Source of the DNA: Pseudomonas sp. Irchel s3h14
GTDB lineage: Bacteria > Pseudomonadota > Gammaproteobacteria > Pseudomonadales > Pseudomonadaceae
NCBI RefSeq assembly: GCF_900187425.1
Contig: NZ_FYDJ01000022.1
Span: forward strand, 1 to 64,000
Reading direction: 5' to 3'
DNA: 64,000 bases
Below are positions 45,735-54,225 of this stretch, piece by piece. A program made the position numbers and the translations under genes. The stretch's first letter is position 1; the number at the start of each line of letters is the position of its first letter. The notes below the pieces were generated by a model that was not told where the DNA came from, did no database searches, and was given only the letters and a program-made list of their open reading frames with translations.

Positions 45735-46640
45735 ATGATCCGTCTGTTAACCGCTTTTATGCTGCTAGCGCTCAGCATCCCGGCGCAGGCCGGGGTGACG
45801 CCATTCCCTGCTGCCTTTCGGACTCAGGACATCCCGGTCGAAGGCGTCACGCTGCATGTGCGCGTCGGCGGCAAGGGGCCCGCCGTGGTGCTGCTGCATG
45901 GCTTCGGCGACACCGGCGACATGTGGGCGCCACTGGCCGCCGATCTGGCCAAGGATCACACCGTCGTCGTGCCGGACCTTCGCGGCATGGGCTTGTCGTC
46001 GATCCCGGACAGCGGCTACGACAAGAAGACCCAGGCCGGCGACATCCGTGCGTTGTTGGCAGTGCTGGGTATCGAACAATCGGTGGTCATCGGCCACGAC
46101 ATCGGCACCATGGTCGCCTTCGCCTACGCCTCGCGTTATCCGCAACTGACCGATCGCCTGGTGGTGATGGATGCGCCTGTGCCGGGCATTCCCCCTTGGA
46201 ACGACATTGTCCGCTCACCAATGCTGTGGCACTTCGACTTCGGCGGACCGGATGCCGAACGCCTGGTCGCCGGTCGGGAGCGCATCTACCTGGACCGGTT
46301 CTGGAACGAGTTCGCGGGCGACCCCACCAAGGTGGATGAAGCCACCCGTCAGCATTACGCCAAACTTTATGCCCGACCCGGGGCCATGCACGCAGCCTTC
46401 GCCCAGTTCCGCAGCATTCGTCAGGACGCGGTGGACAACGAAGCGTCGATGGCAACGCGGCTGACGATGCCGGTGCTGGCCGTCGGTGGGGAAAAATCCT
46501 TTGGGGAAAATGAAGCGATCGTGATGCGCAATGCAGCGGACACGGTGACCCAAGTGGTGATTCCGGGGGCGGGACATTGGCTGATGGAGGAAGCGCCAAC
46601 GCAGACCATTCGAGCGATTCGCGAGTTTATCGCGCAGTAA
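45735..46640 (+). CDS. Exported alpha/beta hydrolase (epoxide hydrolase/dehalogenase-like)
   Basis: The protein has 301 residues with a signal peptide (about 1-19, ending AQA). The alpha/beta hydrolase core shows the oxyanion motif LLHGFGDTGDMW, the nucleophile elbow GHDIGTM with an aspartate in place of serine, and the catalytic histidine in PGAGHWLMEE. An Asp nucleophile is typical of epoxide hydrolases and haloalkane/haloacetate dehalogenases. GGAGGG before the ATG at 45735 sets the start; the frame continues upstream but overlaps the transporter gene. The substrate is unknown. Confidence 0.88.
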   Translation: MIRLLTAFMLLALSIPAQAGVTPFPAAFRTQDIPVEGVTLHVRVGGKGPAVVLLHGFGDTGDMWAPLAADLAKDHTVVVPDLRGMGLSSIPDSGYDKKTQAGDIRALLAVLGIEQSVVIGHDIGTMVAFAYASRYPQLTDRLVVMDAPVPGIPPWNDIVRSPMLWHFDFGGPDAERLVAGRERIYLDRFWNEFAGDPTKVDEATRQHYAKLYARPGAMHAAFAQFRSIRQDAVDNEASMATRLTMPVLAVGGEKSFGENEAIVMRNAADTVTQVVIPGAGHWLMEEAPTQTIRAIREFIAQ

Positions 46641-46650
46641 TGCAACTCGT

Positions 46651-46791
46651 ACTGTGTAGCAGCTGGCGAAGCCTGCGTTCGGCTGCGAAGCAGTCGTGAT
46701 GTCAGGCAACGCGGTGATTCAGGAAAACCGTGTGTTCAGGTTTTACGACTGCTGCGCAGCCGAACGCAGGCTTCGCCAGCTGCTACACAGT
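46651..46791. repeat. REPIN-like inverted repeat
   Basis: Arms of 46 bases (ACTGTGTAGCAGCTGGCGAA and following) pair with one mismatch around a 49-base centre. The core GAAGCCTGCGTTCGGCTGCG is shared with 62657-62789 and a variant of it with the copies at 13568 and 18441. Confidence 0.88.
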
Positions 46792-46823
46792 ACGGGGCGC
46801 AACTGATCTATTTGTTCGGCTCG

Positions 46824-47246
46824 TCAGGAACGCAACACGCCGATCGCACGCCGATATTTTTCAATGCGTTCCAGGTCTTCCCACGACGGCTGCGCGATCC
46901 GCGACAGATCGCTGTTCTCTTCAAGGTCCGCCAGTTTCACCACCCGGCCTATCGGGTTCTGCGCCGCGCGTTCGACGAAGGCTTCATAGGACTCACCCGC
47001 CACTTTGGTCACCGACTCGATGGCCGTCAGAACGGCTTCGCTGAAGCCTTCCTTGCGCAGGTCATCAAGGCTGATGCCACAGTCCTCGACCACGTCATGC
47101 AGCACTGCGACGATGCGTTCTTCCAGCGTCGTGACCCGCAACATGACTTTCAGCGGATGCAGGATGTAAGGACTACCGCCCTTGTCGACCTGCCCCTCAT
47201 GCGCAGCGGCGGCGATGGCAATGGCGCGTTCCAGTGTTTGAGTCAT
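46824..47246 (-). CDS. RelA/SpoT-type HD-domain hydrolase (small alarmone hydrolase-like)
   Basis: The protein of 140 residues consists of one HD domain: AHEGQVDKGGSPYILHPLKVML, the metal-binding HDVVED (His50/Asp51 and neighbours), and GRVVKLADLEENSDL. This is the (p)ppGpp hydrolase domain of SpoT without synthetase or regulatory parts, similar in size to MESH1-type small alarmone hydrolases. It could degrade ppGpp or another 3'-diphosphonucleotide such as NADPH-derived products. GGGAG lies upstream. It is followed on the same strand by no close partner. Confidence 0.85.
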   Translation of the reverse strand: MTQTLERAIAIAAAAHEGQVDKGGSPYILHPLKVMLRVTTLEERIVAVLHDVVEDCGISLDDLRKEGFSEAVLTAIESVTKVAGESYEAFVERAAQNPIGRVVKLADLEENSDLSRIAQPSWEDLERIEKYRRAIGVLRS

Positions 47247-47286
47247 CTCGCAGCTCCCAGGCTTGAATGCCTTAGCGGTCGTTGGG

Positions 47287-47952
47287 TTAGCTCAACACAA
47301 AGCCTTCCTCAAGCGCTGAGGCGACAATATCTTGAGCAGGCACGTTGATCCAGGTTGCAGCATCGATTTCGCCCACTGACGCAAGCCAGCGGCCAACCAT
47401 CTGATAACCGAGCGTATAGCCAAGCCATTTCGGGTGAGCACCAACACCGAAAAACCACTCGCTGTGATTGTAGTGCGTGGACTCAAGGGTCTTCAGGTCT
47501 GCCGGGGAGCGAAGCAGATCGGCATCGGTAACGGCACACTCCCAAGGCTCTGGGTCGCTGCCGAGCAAATGCCGGACAAACTGTCCGGCAAGTCCCTCAC
47601 TGACCAAGGCTTCACCTAAGGTCCAACCGTAGCCAGGCCCCGCCATGCGCAAGCAATGATGAACCTCATGGATGATTTGTCGATGCAGCGTGCCCGTGCG
47701 CAGGCTCGGCAACAAATTCGGGTTGTCTGGATCGATGGTCATCGAGAACATTGAGCTTCGATAAGCTCGCCCCACGAGGCCCATCTCAGGAATGGTCTCG
47801 CCAGGGAGCCGCTGGATCAACACATCAAGTCGCGGAGGCGTAATCAGACGGGAGACTGTCTTGTAAGCGGCGTCAAATTCACCGGTCAAATCGGAGCGAA
47901 GTTCGCCAAGGCTCCCCGAGGCTTCCAGCCAATGCAGTGTCCATGCGTCCAT
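47287..47952 (-). CDS. DUF2268 putative Zn-dependent protease
   Basis: This cytoplasmic protein of 221 residues has the DUF2268 zinc-peptidase-like pattern. The HExxH motif is seen as HEVHH at residues 95-99 (RQIIHEVHHCLRMAG), followed 13 to 20 residues later by the third-ligand segment GEALVSEGLAGQF. Family members are predicted metalloproteases without known substrates. GAGG precedes the start. The gene lies 40 bases upstream of the HD hydrolase gene and may share its transcript. Confidence 0.82.
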   Translation of the reverse strand: MDAWTLHWLEASGSLGELRSDLTGEFDAAYKTVSRLITPPRLDVLIQRLPGETIPEMGLVGRAYRSSMFSMTIDPDNPNLLPSLRTGTLHRQIIHEVHHCLRMAGPGYGWTLGEALVSEGLAGQFVRHLLGSDPEPWECAVTDADLLRSPADLKTLESTHYNHSEWFFGVGAHPKWLGYTLGYQMVGRWLASVGEIDAATWINVPAQDIVASALEEGFVLS

Positions 47953-47988
47953 TCTTACCTCTGAAAAACTGTCACGAAGCCTAAAAAC

Positions 47989-48360
47989 TCAGCCCAACAG
48001 ATGCTGTGAGATGAGTTTGGAAATCTCGACCATCGACGTCCTCCCAGTGAATTCAAACTTCACTCTGCCCAGCGCCGAGAAGTAGATTTCCAGCTCAGAA
48101 TCCAGGTCGAAGGTGCCCGAGGTTTCCACGGAGTAAGCGACGATGTTTTTGTAAGGCAATGAAGTGAAGTCTTTTTTGCTGCCGGTGATGCCTTGCACGT
48201 TGACCGCAATAATTCGTTTGTTGGTAAACACCACGCCGTCGCGCATGGATTTATAGGCATCAATGACCTGCTCGCCGTCCAGCAGCAGCGCGGTGACTCG
48301 CTCCGCGTACTCGTTGTTTTGCTTGAGTTTGAAAAAGCCTTTGTTGTTGAAATCGATCAT
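47989..48360 (-). CDS. Bacterial PH-domain protein
   Basis: This is a 123-residue soluble protein with the bacterial pleckstrin-homology fold: RDGVVFTNKRIIAVNVQGITGSKKDF, LPYKNIVAYSVETSGTFDLDSELEIYF. These domains form oligomeric rings of unknown function in bacteria. AAGGAAGGGG is upstream. It is 36 bases from the DUF2268 gene on the same strand, so three small genes (PH, DUF2268, HD) may form an operon. Confidence 0.85.
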   Translation of the reverse strand: MIDFNNKGFFKLKQNNEYAERVTALLLDGEQVIDAYKSMRDGVVFTNKRIIAVNVQGITGSKKDFTSLPYKNIVAYSVETSGTFDLDSELEIYFSALGRVKFEFTGRTSMVEISKLISQHLLG

Positions 48361-48559
48361 CCGCCATCCCCTTCCTTAACGAGTGTTCCCTGGATTGCCA
48401 GCGCGTGGCGCGGCGAGCATACCATCGGGCCTGCGCTTTTTGCTCCCCCTCCCACAGCGGATCTGAAAAACCAATGGAACCCCGCGCCTCATCGCGTTTT
48501 CGAAACCCTATCAGCGCTGATCTTTGATCAAACAAGGCGCCATTGGAGAGGAAATCCCG

Positions 48560-48985
48560 ATGAACAGTAGACTGCTGTTTCTGCTTGCCAGCCTGAGTCC
48601 CACCCTGGTCATGGCTGAAGGCTGTGACGTGCTGACCCGCTCTCAAAGCCCTTCCGTGCCGGTGGTCGAAACGCATAGCTGTTATGAGTACGAAGGCATG
48701 CCAGTGGGCTCCATCGATTGGTCATGCAGCAACGAGAGCAATGACATGCTGACCAGCACCAAGAAAAAAGTCGAACAATGCGCCGATCATTCTCAGGCCA
48801 CTTGCATCGCCACGTTGACGCAAGAATCGCTGGCCAATCCTCACTCCACCAGCAAGGACAAGAGCAGCACATCGCTGAATATTCCGAACAATGCCAAGGT
48901 CACTACGTATTACTACGGCGCTGAGCATTTGAGTCAGGCGAAAATTGATTGCGAGTCGGGTGGTGGTCACTGGAAAGCGCAGTAG
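48560..48985 (+). CDS. Small exported Cys-rich hypothetical protein
   Basis: The gene encodes 141 residues with a signal peptide (about 1-19, cleaving after VMA). The mature part has six cysteines (GCD, SCY, SCS, QCA, TCI, DCE), enough for three disulfides in the periplasm. I recognise no family. GAGAGG precedes the ATG at 48560; an in-frame start at 48524 would give a non-signal leader. It is convergent with the GNAT gene with four bases between stops. Confidence 0.75.
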   Translation: MNSRLLFLLASLSPTLVMAEGCDVLTRSQSPSVPVVETHSCYEYEGMPVGSIDWSCSNESNDMLTSTKKKVEQCADHSQATCIATLTQESLANPHSTSKDKSSTSLNIPNNAKVTTYYYGAEHLSQAKIDCESGGGHWKAQ

Positions 48986-48989
48986 CCGC

Positions 48990-49463
48990 TCAAGAACGCA
49001 AAAGCGCCTTCACCATCGGAATGCAAGCGAGTTGCAGGCCCGAGGGCGAATGGTAAATAGCCGTCTGTTCACCGACGAAACCGCATCGCCGGTAGAAGTC
49101 AGCAGCGTTCAACGTAGCATCCAGATTAACTTCCTCCAGCCCCAGATCCCGCGCCAGGCACTCAAGATAATCCAGAATGCGCTTGCCAATGCCCCGCTGC
49201 ATAAAACCTGGCAGGACAAAGATCGCGCCGATTTCACGCCTCTCCAGATCAAGCATGCCTGTCGCCACAGGTTCTCCCTGAATACACCCCAGATAGAAGC
49301 GTTTTTCCATCAGGTCGCAATATCCGTCCTCGGCGGCCCCTGCCGTCCAGATGTCCATTTGCTGCGAGGTATAGGCGCCGATGCATTGATGCCGTATCGC
49401 TTGACGGCGAATGTCGAATGCCGCCCGGCAATCGCCGTGATGGGCTCGTTTGATCTCTAACAT
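48990..49463 (-). CDS. GNAT-family N-acetyltransferase
   Basis: This is a 157-residue acetyltransferase. The beta-strand before motif A is GEPVATGMLDLER, and motif A is IGAIFVLPGFMQRGIGKRILDYL, with the R-x-x-G-I-G-K acetyl-CoA loop. A C-terminal strand with VNLDATLNAADFYRRCGFV fits the fold. The acceptor is unknown; amino-acid or toxin acetylation are options. GGAG lies before the ATG at 49463. It is a separate gene from the GNAT at 10259. Confidence 0.88.
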   Translation of the reverse strand: MLEIKRAHHGDCRAAFDIRRQAIRHQCIGAYTSQQMDIWTAGAAEDGYCDLMEKRFYLGCIQGEPVATGMLDLERREIGAIFVLPGFMQRGIGKRILDYLECLARDLGLEEVNLDATLNAADFYRRCGFVGEQTAIYHSPSGLQLACIPMVKALLRS

Positions 49464-49497
49464 TTCAAACTCCGTTAGCCATCGGCGGACGGAAACT

Positions 49498-49531
49498 AAA
49501 AAGCCCCGTCCATTTCTGGCGGGGCCTTGGT
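49498..49531 (-). terminator. Intrinsic terminator, minus strand
   Basis: On the minus strand AAGGCCCCGCC and GGACGGGGCTTTTT pair over a short loop and end in a T run. It lies 150 bases after the VOC gene and would end its transcript before the GNAT gene. Confidence 0.8.
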
Positions 49532-49682
49532 TAATACGTCAGGTTCTAAGCACGCATGACCTCATGGCCCGCCGGAAGCGGTCATGGAGGAATACATCAT
49601 GTACGTGCGAGGTGTGTAGATCATGGGCAGATAGTGTTGTTCGAGAAGTGGGTTGTCAATCTTGTGCCCCAAGCAGCGCTGG

Positions 49683-50162
49683 TTAACCCTTAACAGCCGC
49701 TTCAATCGCAGCGATGTCGATCTTTCCCATCTCCATCATGGCGTCGAACGCGCGCTTGGCCGCTGCTTGATCAGGATTGGCTATCGCGGCGGTCAGAACG
49801 CGTGGTGTGATCTGCCATGATAATCCCCACTTGTCCTGGCACCACCCGCATACGTTTTCCTGGCCGCCATTTCCGACAATCACGTTCCACAAGCGGTCCG
49901 TTTCGGCTTGGTCGTCGGTCGCCACCTGGAACGAAAAAGCCTCGTTGTGCTTGATCGCCGAGCCTCCGTTCAGTCCGAGGCAAGGGATGCCCATCACCGT
50001 GAACTCGACCGTCAAGACATCACCCTGCTTGCCCGCCGGATAGTCGCCGGGCGCGCGAAGGACAGCTCCCACAGCGCTGTCCGGGAACGTTTCGGCGTAG
50101 AACGTCGCAGCGTCCAGCGCGGTGCCGTCGTACCACAGACAAATCGTGTTTTTGCTGATCAT
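49683..50162 (-). CDS. VOC-family protein (PhnB-like)
   Basis: This is a 159-residue protein of the vicinal-oxygen-chelate fold, PhnB/3-demethylubiquinone methyltransferase-like subgroup. Motifs are ICLWYDGTALDAATFYAETFPDS, the metal-side FQVATDDQAETDRLW, and the WCQDKWGLSWQITPRVL block. The subgroup has no proven enzymatic function and often lacks metal ligands. GGAGAACC precedes the ATG at 50162. It stands alone with a terminator downstream. Confidence 0.88.
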   Translation of the reverse strand: MISKNTICLWYDGTALDAATFYAETFPDSAVGAVLRAPGDYPAGKQGDVLTVEFTVMGIPCLGLNGGSAIKHNEAFSFQVATDDQAETDRLWNVIVGNGGQENVCGWCQDKWGLSWQITPRVLTAAIANPDQAAAKRAFDAMMEMGKIDIAAIEAAVKG

Positions 50163-50335
50163 CTTGGTTCTCCAGAATCGGAACGGGGACCTGCATTTTA
50201 GCAGCGCATTCAGCGGGACGGCTTTGGCAACTGGCGTTACCCTGGTCTGCCAACTTCAGTAGCTGCTCCGCATCGGAGGCGATAACATCCCGGCCTCGCA
50301 TGGAGTGTGCGAACACATACTCAAAGGATGAACAC

Positions 50336-50878
50336 ATGAGCCGCGCCGACCACATCTGCCTGATGGCGACCTATAACCAATGGATGAACGCAAAGATCTA
50401 TGGGGCAACCAGGTGCTTGTCCGATGATGAGCTCTCAGCCGATAGGAAAGCGTTCTTCAAGTCTATTCTCGGGACGCTAAACCACGTGGCAATCGGAGAC
50501 ACTGTGTGGCTAAAGCGATTCGCCAAGCATCCAGCGGACCACACGGCACTGGAGCCGGTGAGGCAACTTTCCGATCCGGAAAGCCTCGACCAATTGTTGT
50601 TCTCTACTGTGCCAGAGCTCTCAGTGCATCGAGAGAGACTCGATCAGATAATCGTCGAATGGGCTCACTCTATTACAGAGTCCGATCTAGACCACACTCT
50701 CCATTACGCCAGCATGAACGGTGTAGTGTCCGATAAGAATTTTTACAGCCTTGTCATGCATTTTTTTAACCATCAAACCCATCACCGTGGCCAGGTTACT
50801 ACCCTGCTTTCACAGGCTGGTATTGACATAGTTGATACAGATTTAGTCTTTCTCATTCCATCCCAATCCTGCGTATAA
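50336..50878 (+). CDS. DinB-family protein
   Basis: This 180-residue protein is a four-helix DinB/YfiT-like putative metal-dependent enzyme. The three histidines that bind metal in this family are seen in ILGTLNHVAIGD and FFNHQTHHRGQV. Thiol-dependent transferase activity is known for some relatives. AAAGGA precedes the ATG at 50336. Its codons are more AT-rich than its neighbours', which hints at a recent transfer. It is alone on its strand. Confidence 0.88.
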   Translation: MSRADHICLMATYNQWMNAKIYGATRCLSDDELSADRKAFFKSILGTLNHVAIGDTVWLKRFAKHPADHTALEPVRQLSDPESLDQLLFSTVPELSVHRERLDQIIVEWAHSITESDLDHTLHYASMNGVVSDKNFYSLVMHFFNHQTHHRGQVTTLLSQAGIDIVDTDLVFLIPSQSCV

Positions 50879-51141
50879 AAGCGACAGCTCTGGTTGCTCC
50901 TGACAGTCGTTGTCCGGTACTGCCCCTTCAGCCTGGGAACTCTTTTCGTGCACCTTGAAGGTAGAAAACCCCAAGCAATCACCTAAGCTCTAAAGGGAGA
51001 TTTTGCGCTGCTACAAATTGATAGCACCACACTATGGAACGCGCTCCATTAATGCGATTTCCATGGACTGAAATCCAAGTCATTTGGCCTCAATCGAACC
51101 GCGAATCCAGCCGGTAGCCATCCACCCAAAAGGAGCCTCTC

Positions 51142-51510
51142 ATGTTCAAGCCCGGTCACCTGAACCGTACTAATGCTCCTGGCACTCCCGGAGTCCCGGA
51201 ATACAACATTGATGTCTTCTATGAAGTCCGCCGCGACCCCAAGGAAGGCATGCTGATGCACTTCAAGATGGACGGAGCGGTATCAGGTAAAAGCTTCACT
51301 GAAGAATTCGATATGCACCGCGACACGGCCTTCAACTTTGCCAGCCGCGTGGCAAAGGCTGCGGCCAAGCATGGAGTGCCCGCCAATGCCAGTCTGATCA
51401 TGCGCGGGCACAAGGAATACGACGCGATGTTCGAGGATATTCGCGACAAACTCGGCGTCCAACCGGGCGATCCAGTCAATCTGGATAACGCTGAGAAAGA
51501 CCGTCGCTGA
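51142..51510 (+). CDS. DUF5064 family protein
   Basis: This 122-residue protein resembles the DUF5064 family, which is mostly found in Pseudomonas and has no known function. It starts MFKPGHLNRTN, has no signal peptide, and contains a beta-rich core (MLMHFKMDGAVSGKSFTEEF) followed by a helical part (FASRVAKAAAKHGVPAN). AGGAG sets the start. It is convergent with the SulP gene, 16 bases apart. Confidence 0.82.
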   Translation: MFKPGHLNRTNAPGTPGVPEYNIDVFYEVRRDPKEGMLMHFKMDGAVSGKSFTEEFDMHRDTAFNFASRVAKAAAKHGVPANASLIMRGHKEYDAMFEDIRDKLGVQPGDPVNLDNAEKDRR

Positions 51511-51526
51511 GTGACGCCAATGCCAC

Positions 51527-53296
51527 TCAGCGCGCCCCATCCACCGGATGGATCACGAGGTAGCTGTCGACGGCATCGTCGATGGTTGGAAAGAACGCCG
51601 ATTCGCCAAGCCGTGCGAACAGCCCGAATCGCTTCAGCTTGTCCTTGACCGGGTCCTTCATCTCGGCCACGCACAACTTGATGCCCGCCGCGTGCAAGGT
51701 GTCGTCCAGTTCAGCCAACACGTCGGCAGAGGTCACGTCCACACTGGTGACGGGTTCGGCCGCAACGACCAACCAGCGCACGGGCGTAGGCGATGTCGCC
51801 ACTGCGGCAAGCACTCGGTCATTGAACAGTTCGGCGTTGGCGAAAAACAACGGCGCATCCCAGCGAAACAGCACCAGGCCGGGGATAAGGCTCGCGTCGG
51901 GATAGCGCTGGATGTCGTGGTAGCCCTTGACCCCCTTGGCTTGCCCCAGCACCGCGGAATACGGCCGCCAGCCATCCCACAGAAATTCGATCACGGCGAT
52001 CACGATGGCCAGCCCGATGCCCTCGATCGCACCGAACACAGCCACGCCGACGGTGCAGACGATCGACAACCAGAACTCCCAGCGCTGGATGCGATAAATG
52101 CGTCGCAGGTCGGCGACTTCAATCAGGCCGATGGCCGACGCGATCACGACCGCTGCCAGTGCGCTGCTGGGCAAACTCTGCAACAGGTTCGGCGCCACCA
52201 TCAGCAATAAGGCAACGGCCAATGCGCCGACGACCCCTGTCAACTGGGTTTTGGCGCCTGCGGCTTCGGCCACGGGGGTGCGTGACGAACTGCTGCTGAT
52301 TGGAAAGCCCTGGAAAAATCCAGCCGCCAGATTGGCAAAACCGAGCCCTGCCATCTCCTGGTTCGGGTCCACGTAGGTACGGGTTCGCGCCGCATAGACA
52401 CGCGAGAGCACGCTGGTGTCGGCGAACGACACCAGGGCGACGGCAAAACCGCCGATGAGCACCGGGACAATATCGGCTTGGGTGATCCAGGGGATGGCGA
52501 ACGCAGGTAAACCTTGTGGAAGAGCACCGAGGACCGACACACCCGCGCGCGTGCCAAGGTCCAGCACACCGACGGCGACGGTCGCGCCTGCCACGGCGAT
52601 CAAGATGCCCGGCACGCGCTTGAAGCCCTTGAGCAGCAGGATCACGACCAAGGTGGCTGCGCCGATAATAAACGCGGTCCAGTTGGTCTTTCCTTCCATC
52701 ACCGCGGTGGCGATAGCCCATATGTTTCTCAGCGGGCCGTCGGACTCAATCGAAAAACCGAAAAACTTGGGTAGTTGGCTGATCAAAACCGTCAGCGCGA
52801 TGCCGTTCATGTACCCGTAGCGGATCGGCTTGGACAGCAACTCCGTAATGAAGCCCAAACGCATGATGCCCGCCAGGATGCACACGGTGCCTGAAACGAT
52901 CGCCATCATGCCCGCAAGGGCGATGGCGCGATGCGGGTCGCCGCCCGACAGGGGCAGGACGACTGCCAGGATAACGGCGGCCAGTGAGGAATCCGGGCCC
53001 AGCACCAGAATCCGGCTAGGCCCGAACAATGCGTAAGCGAGTAGCGGAACGATGGTCGCGTAGAGGCCATAGATGCCGGGTACGCCCGATGCCACGGCGT
53101 AAGCGATGCCGACGGGTACCAACATCGTGGTGAGTACCAGCCCGGCCATGATGTCGTGACGCAACCAGGCAACCTGATATCCGCGCAGCGTGCGAAGTCC
53201 AGGAAGCCAACGGCTCCAGCCGGTTTCGTCGCCGGTATCGCGGCGTGCAATCCGGCCCGGTTCCGGGACGGGAGGCGAAGAATCCGAATCGCTCAT
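51527..53296 (-). CDS. SulP-family anion transporter with STAS domain
   Basis: This is a 589-residue inner-membrane transporter of the SulP/SLC26 family. The N-terminal block (TMLVPVGIAYAVASGVPGIYGLYATIVPLLAYALFGPSR) and the GFANLAAGFFQGFPISSSSSRTPVAEAAG motif are characteristic. A cytoplasmic STAS domain is at about 455-570. Sulfate, bicarbonate or a carboxylate are possible substrates. The gene is 49 bases after the PPK2 gene and appears to be the last of an operon with PPK2 and the VIT-like gene. Confidence 0.92.
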   Translation of the reverse strand: MSDSDSSPPVPEPGRIARRDTGDETGWSRWLPGLRTLRGYQVAWLRHDIMAGLVLTTMLVPVGIAYAVASGVPGIYGLYATIVPLLAYALFGPSRILVLGPDSSLAAVILAVVLPLSGGDPHRAIALAGMMAIVSGTVCILAGIMRLGFITELLSKPIRYGYMNGIALTVLISQLPKFFGFSIESDGPLRNIWAIATAVMEGKTNWTAFIIGAATLVVILLLKGFKRVPGILIAVAGATVAVGVLDLGTRAGVSVLGALPQGLPAFAIPWITQADIVPVLIGGFAVALVSFADTSVLSRVYAARTRTYVDPNQEMAGLGFANLAAGFFQGFPISSSSSRTPVAEAAGAKTQLTGVVGALAVALLLMVAPNLLQSLPSSALAAVVIASAIGLIEVADLRRIYRIQRWEFWLSIVCTVGVAVFGAIEGIGLAIVIAVIEFLWDGWRPYSAVLGQAKGVKGYHDIQRYPDASLIPGLVLFRWDAPLFFANAELFNDRVLAAVATSPTPVRWLVVAAEPVTSVDVTSADVLAELDDTLHAAGIKLCVAEMKDPVKDKLKRFGLFARLGESAFFPTIDDAVDSYLVIHPVDGAR

Positions 53297-53345
53297 AAAG
53301 CTGTGGCCTATAGGTGTGCAGCGCAGATTCGCTTAAACGTGCCCG

Positions 53346-54167
53346 TCAGAATTTTTCGGGCACTCGCCGGTGCGGATAATCCGGGTCGCGATAGCCGCCT
53401 GGCTTCTGCCGTTTGGGCAATATCACCTCCTCGCGCGGTACATCCTTGTACGGGATGCGGCTGAGCAAATCGGAGATGATGTTAAGGCGCGCCCGCCGTT
53501 TGTCGTTGGAATTGGCCACCAGCCATGGGGCATGATCGGTGTCAGTCGCCTTGAACATGTCGTCACGGGCACGTGAATAGTCATACCAGCGGCTGTATGA
53601 CTTGAGATCCATTGGGGTCAGTTTCCAGACTTTTCGTCCATCCTTGATGCGCTCCTGAAGCCGGCGGGTCTGCTCGTCTTCGCTGACTTCCAGCCAATAC
53701 TTGAGCAGGATCACGCCCGAGTCGACGATTGCACGCTCCACCAGAGGCGTTGTCTTCAGGAAACTGGCAACCTGCTGTTTAGTGCAGAAACCCATCACCC
53801 GCTCGACGCCCGCCCGGTTGTACCAACTGCGATCGAAGATCACCACTTCGCCAGCCGCGGGCAGGTACGGCAGGTAACGCTGGACATACATCTGGCTTTT
53901 CTCTCGATCACTCGGCGCCGTTAGCGCCACCACCCGAAAGACACGCGGGCTGACGCGCTCGGTGATCGCCTTGATCGTCCCGCCCTTGCCCGCGCCATCG
54001 CGCCCCTCGAAGACGATGCAGAGCTTGATGCCCTTGGCTTTTACCCACTCCTGTAACTTGACCAGTTCGACGTGCAGGGTGCGCAGTTGCTCAAGGTAAT
54101 CCTTGCTCTTCAGCTTCGGGTTTTCAGCAGATTTACTCTTAGGGGCTTTTTTCTTGTCCTTTGCCAT
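53346..54167 (-). CDS. Polyphosphate kinase 2 (PPK2)
   Basis: This is a 273-residue PPK2-family enzyme that transfers phosphate between polyphosphate and nucleotides. The Walker A loop is FEGRDGAGKGG (residues 53-63) and the Walker B/lid region contains FDRSWYNRAGVERVMGF. KYWLEVSEDEQTRRLQERIKDGRKVWKL follows. The lysine-rich N terminus (AKDKKKAPKSK) is typical of class I. The ATG at 54167 has GAGGT seven bases before it; the frame is open further upstream. It is placed between the VIT-like and SulP genes. Confidence 0.93.
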   Translation of the reverse strand: MAKDKKKAPKSKSAENPKLKSKDYLEQLRTLHVELVKLQEWVKAKGIKLCIVFEGRDGAGKGGTIKAITERVSPRVFRVVALTAPSDREKSQMYVQRYLPYLPAAGEVVIFDRSWYNRAGVERVMGFCTKQQVASFLKTTPLVERAIVDSGVILLKYWLEVSEDEQTRRLQERIKDGRKVWKLTPMDLKSYSRWYDYSRARDDMFKATDTDHAPWLVANSNDKRRARLNIISDLLSRIPYKDVPREEVILPKRQKPGGYRDPDYPHRRVPEKF

Positions 54168-54225
54168 GACCAAGACCTCATAGATGCCAGTCGCCAATAG
54201 GTATTCAGCGTAGGTTGCTTTCAAC

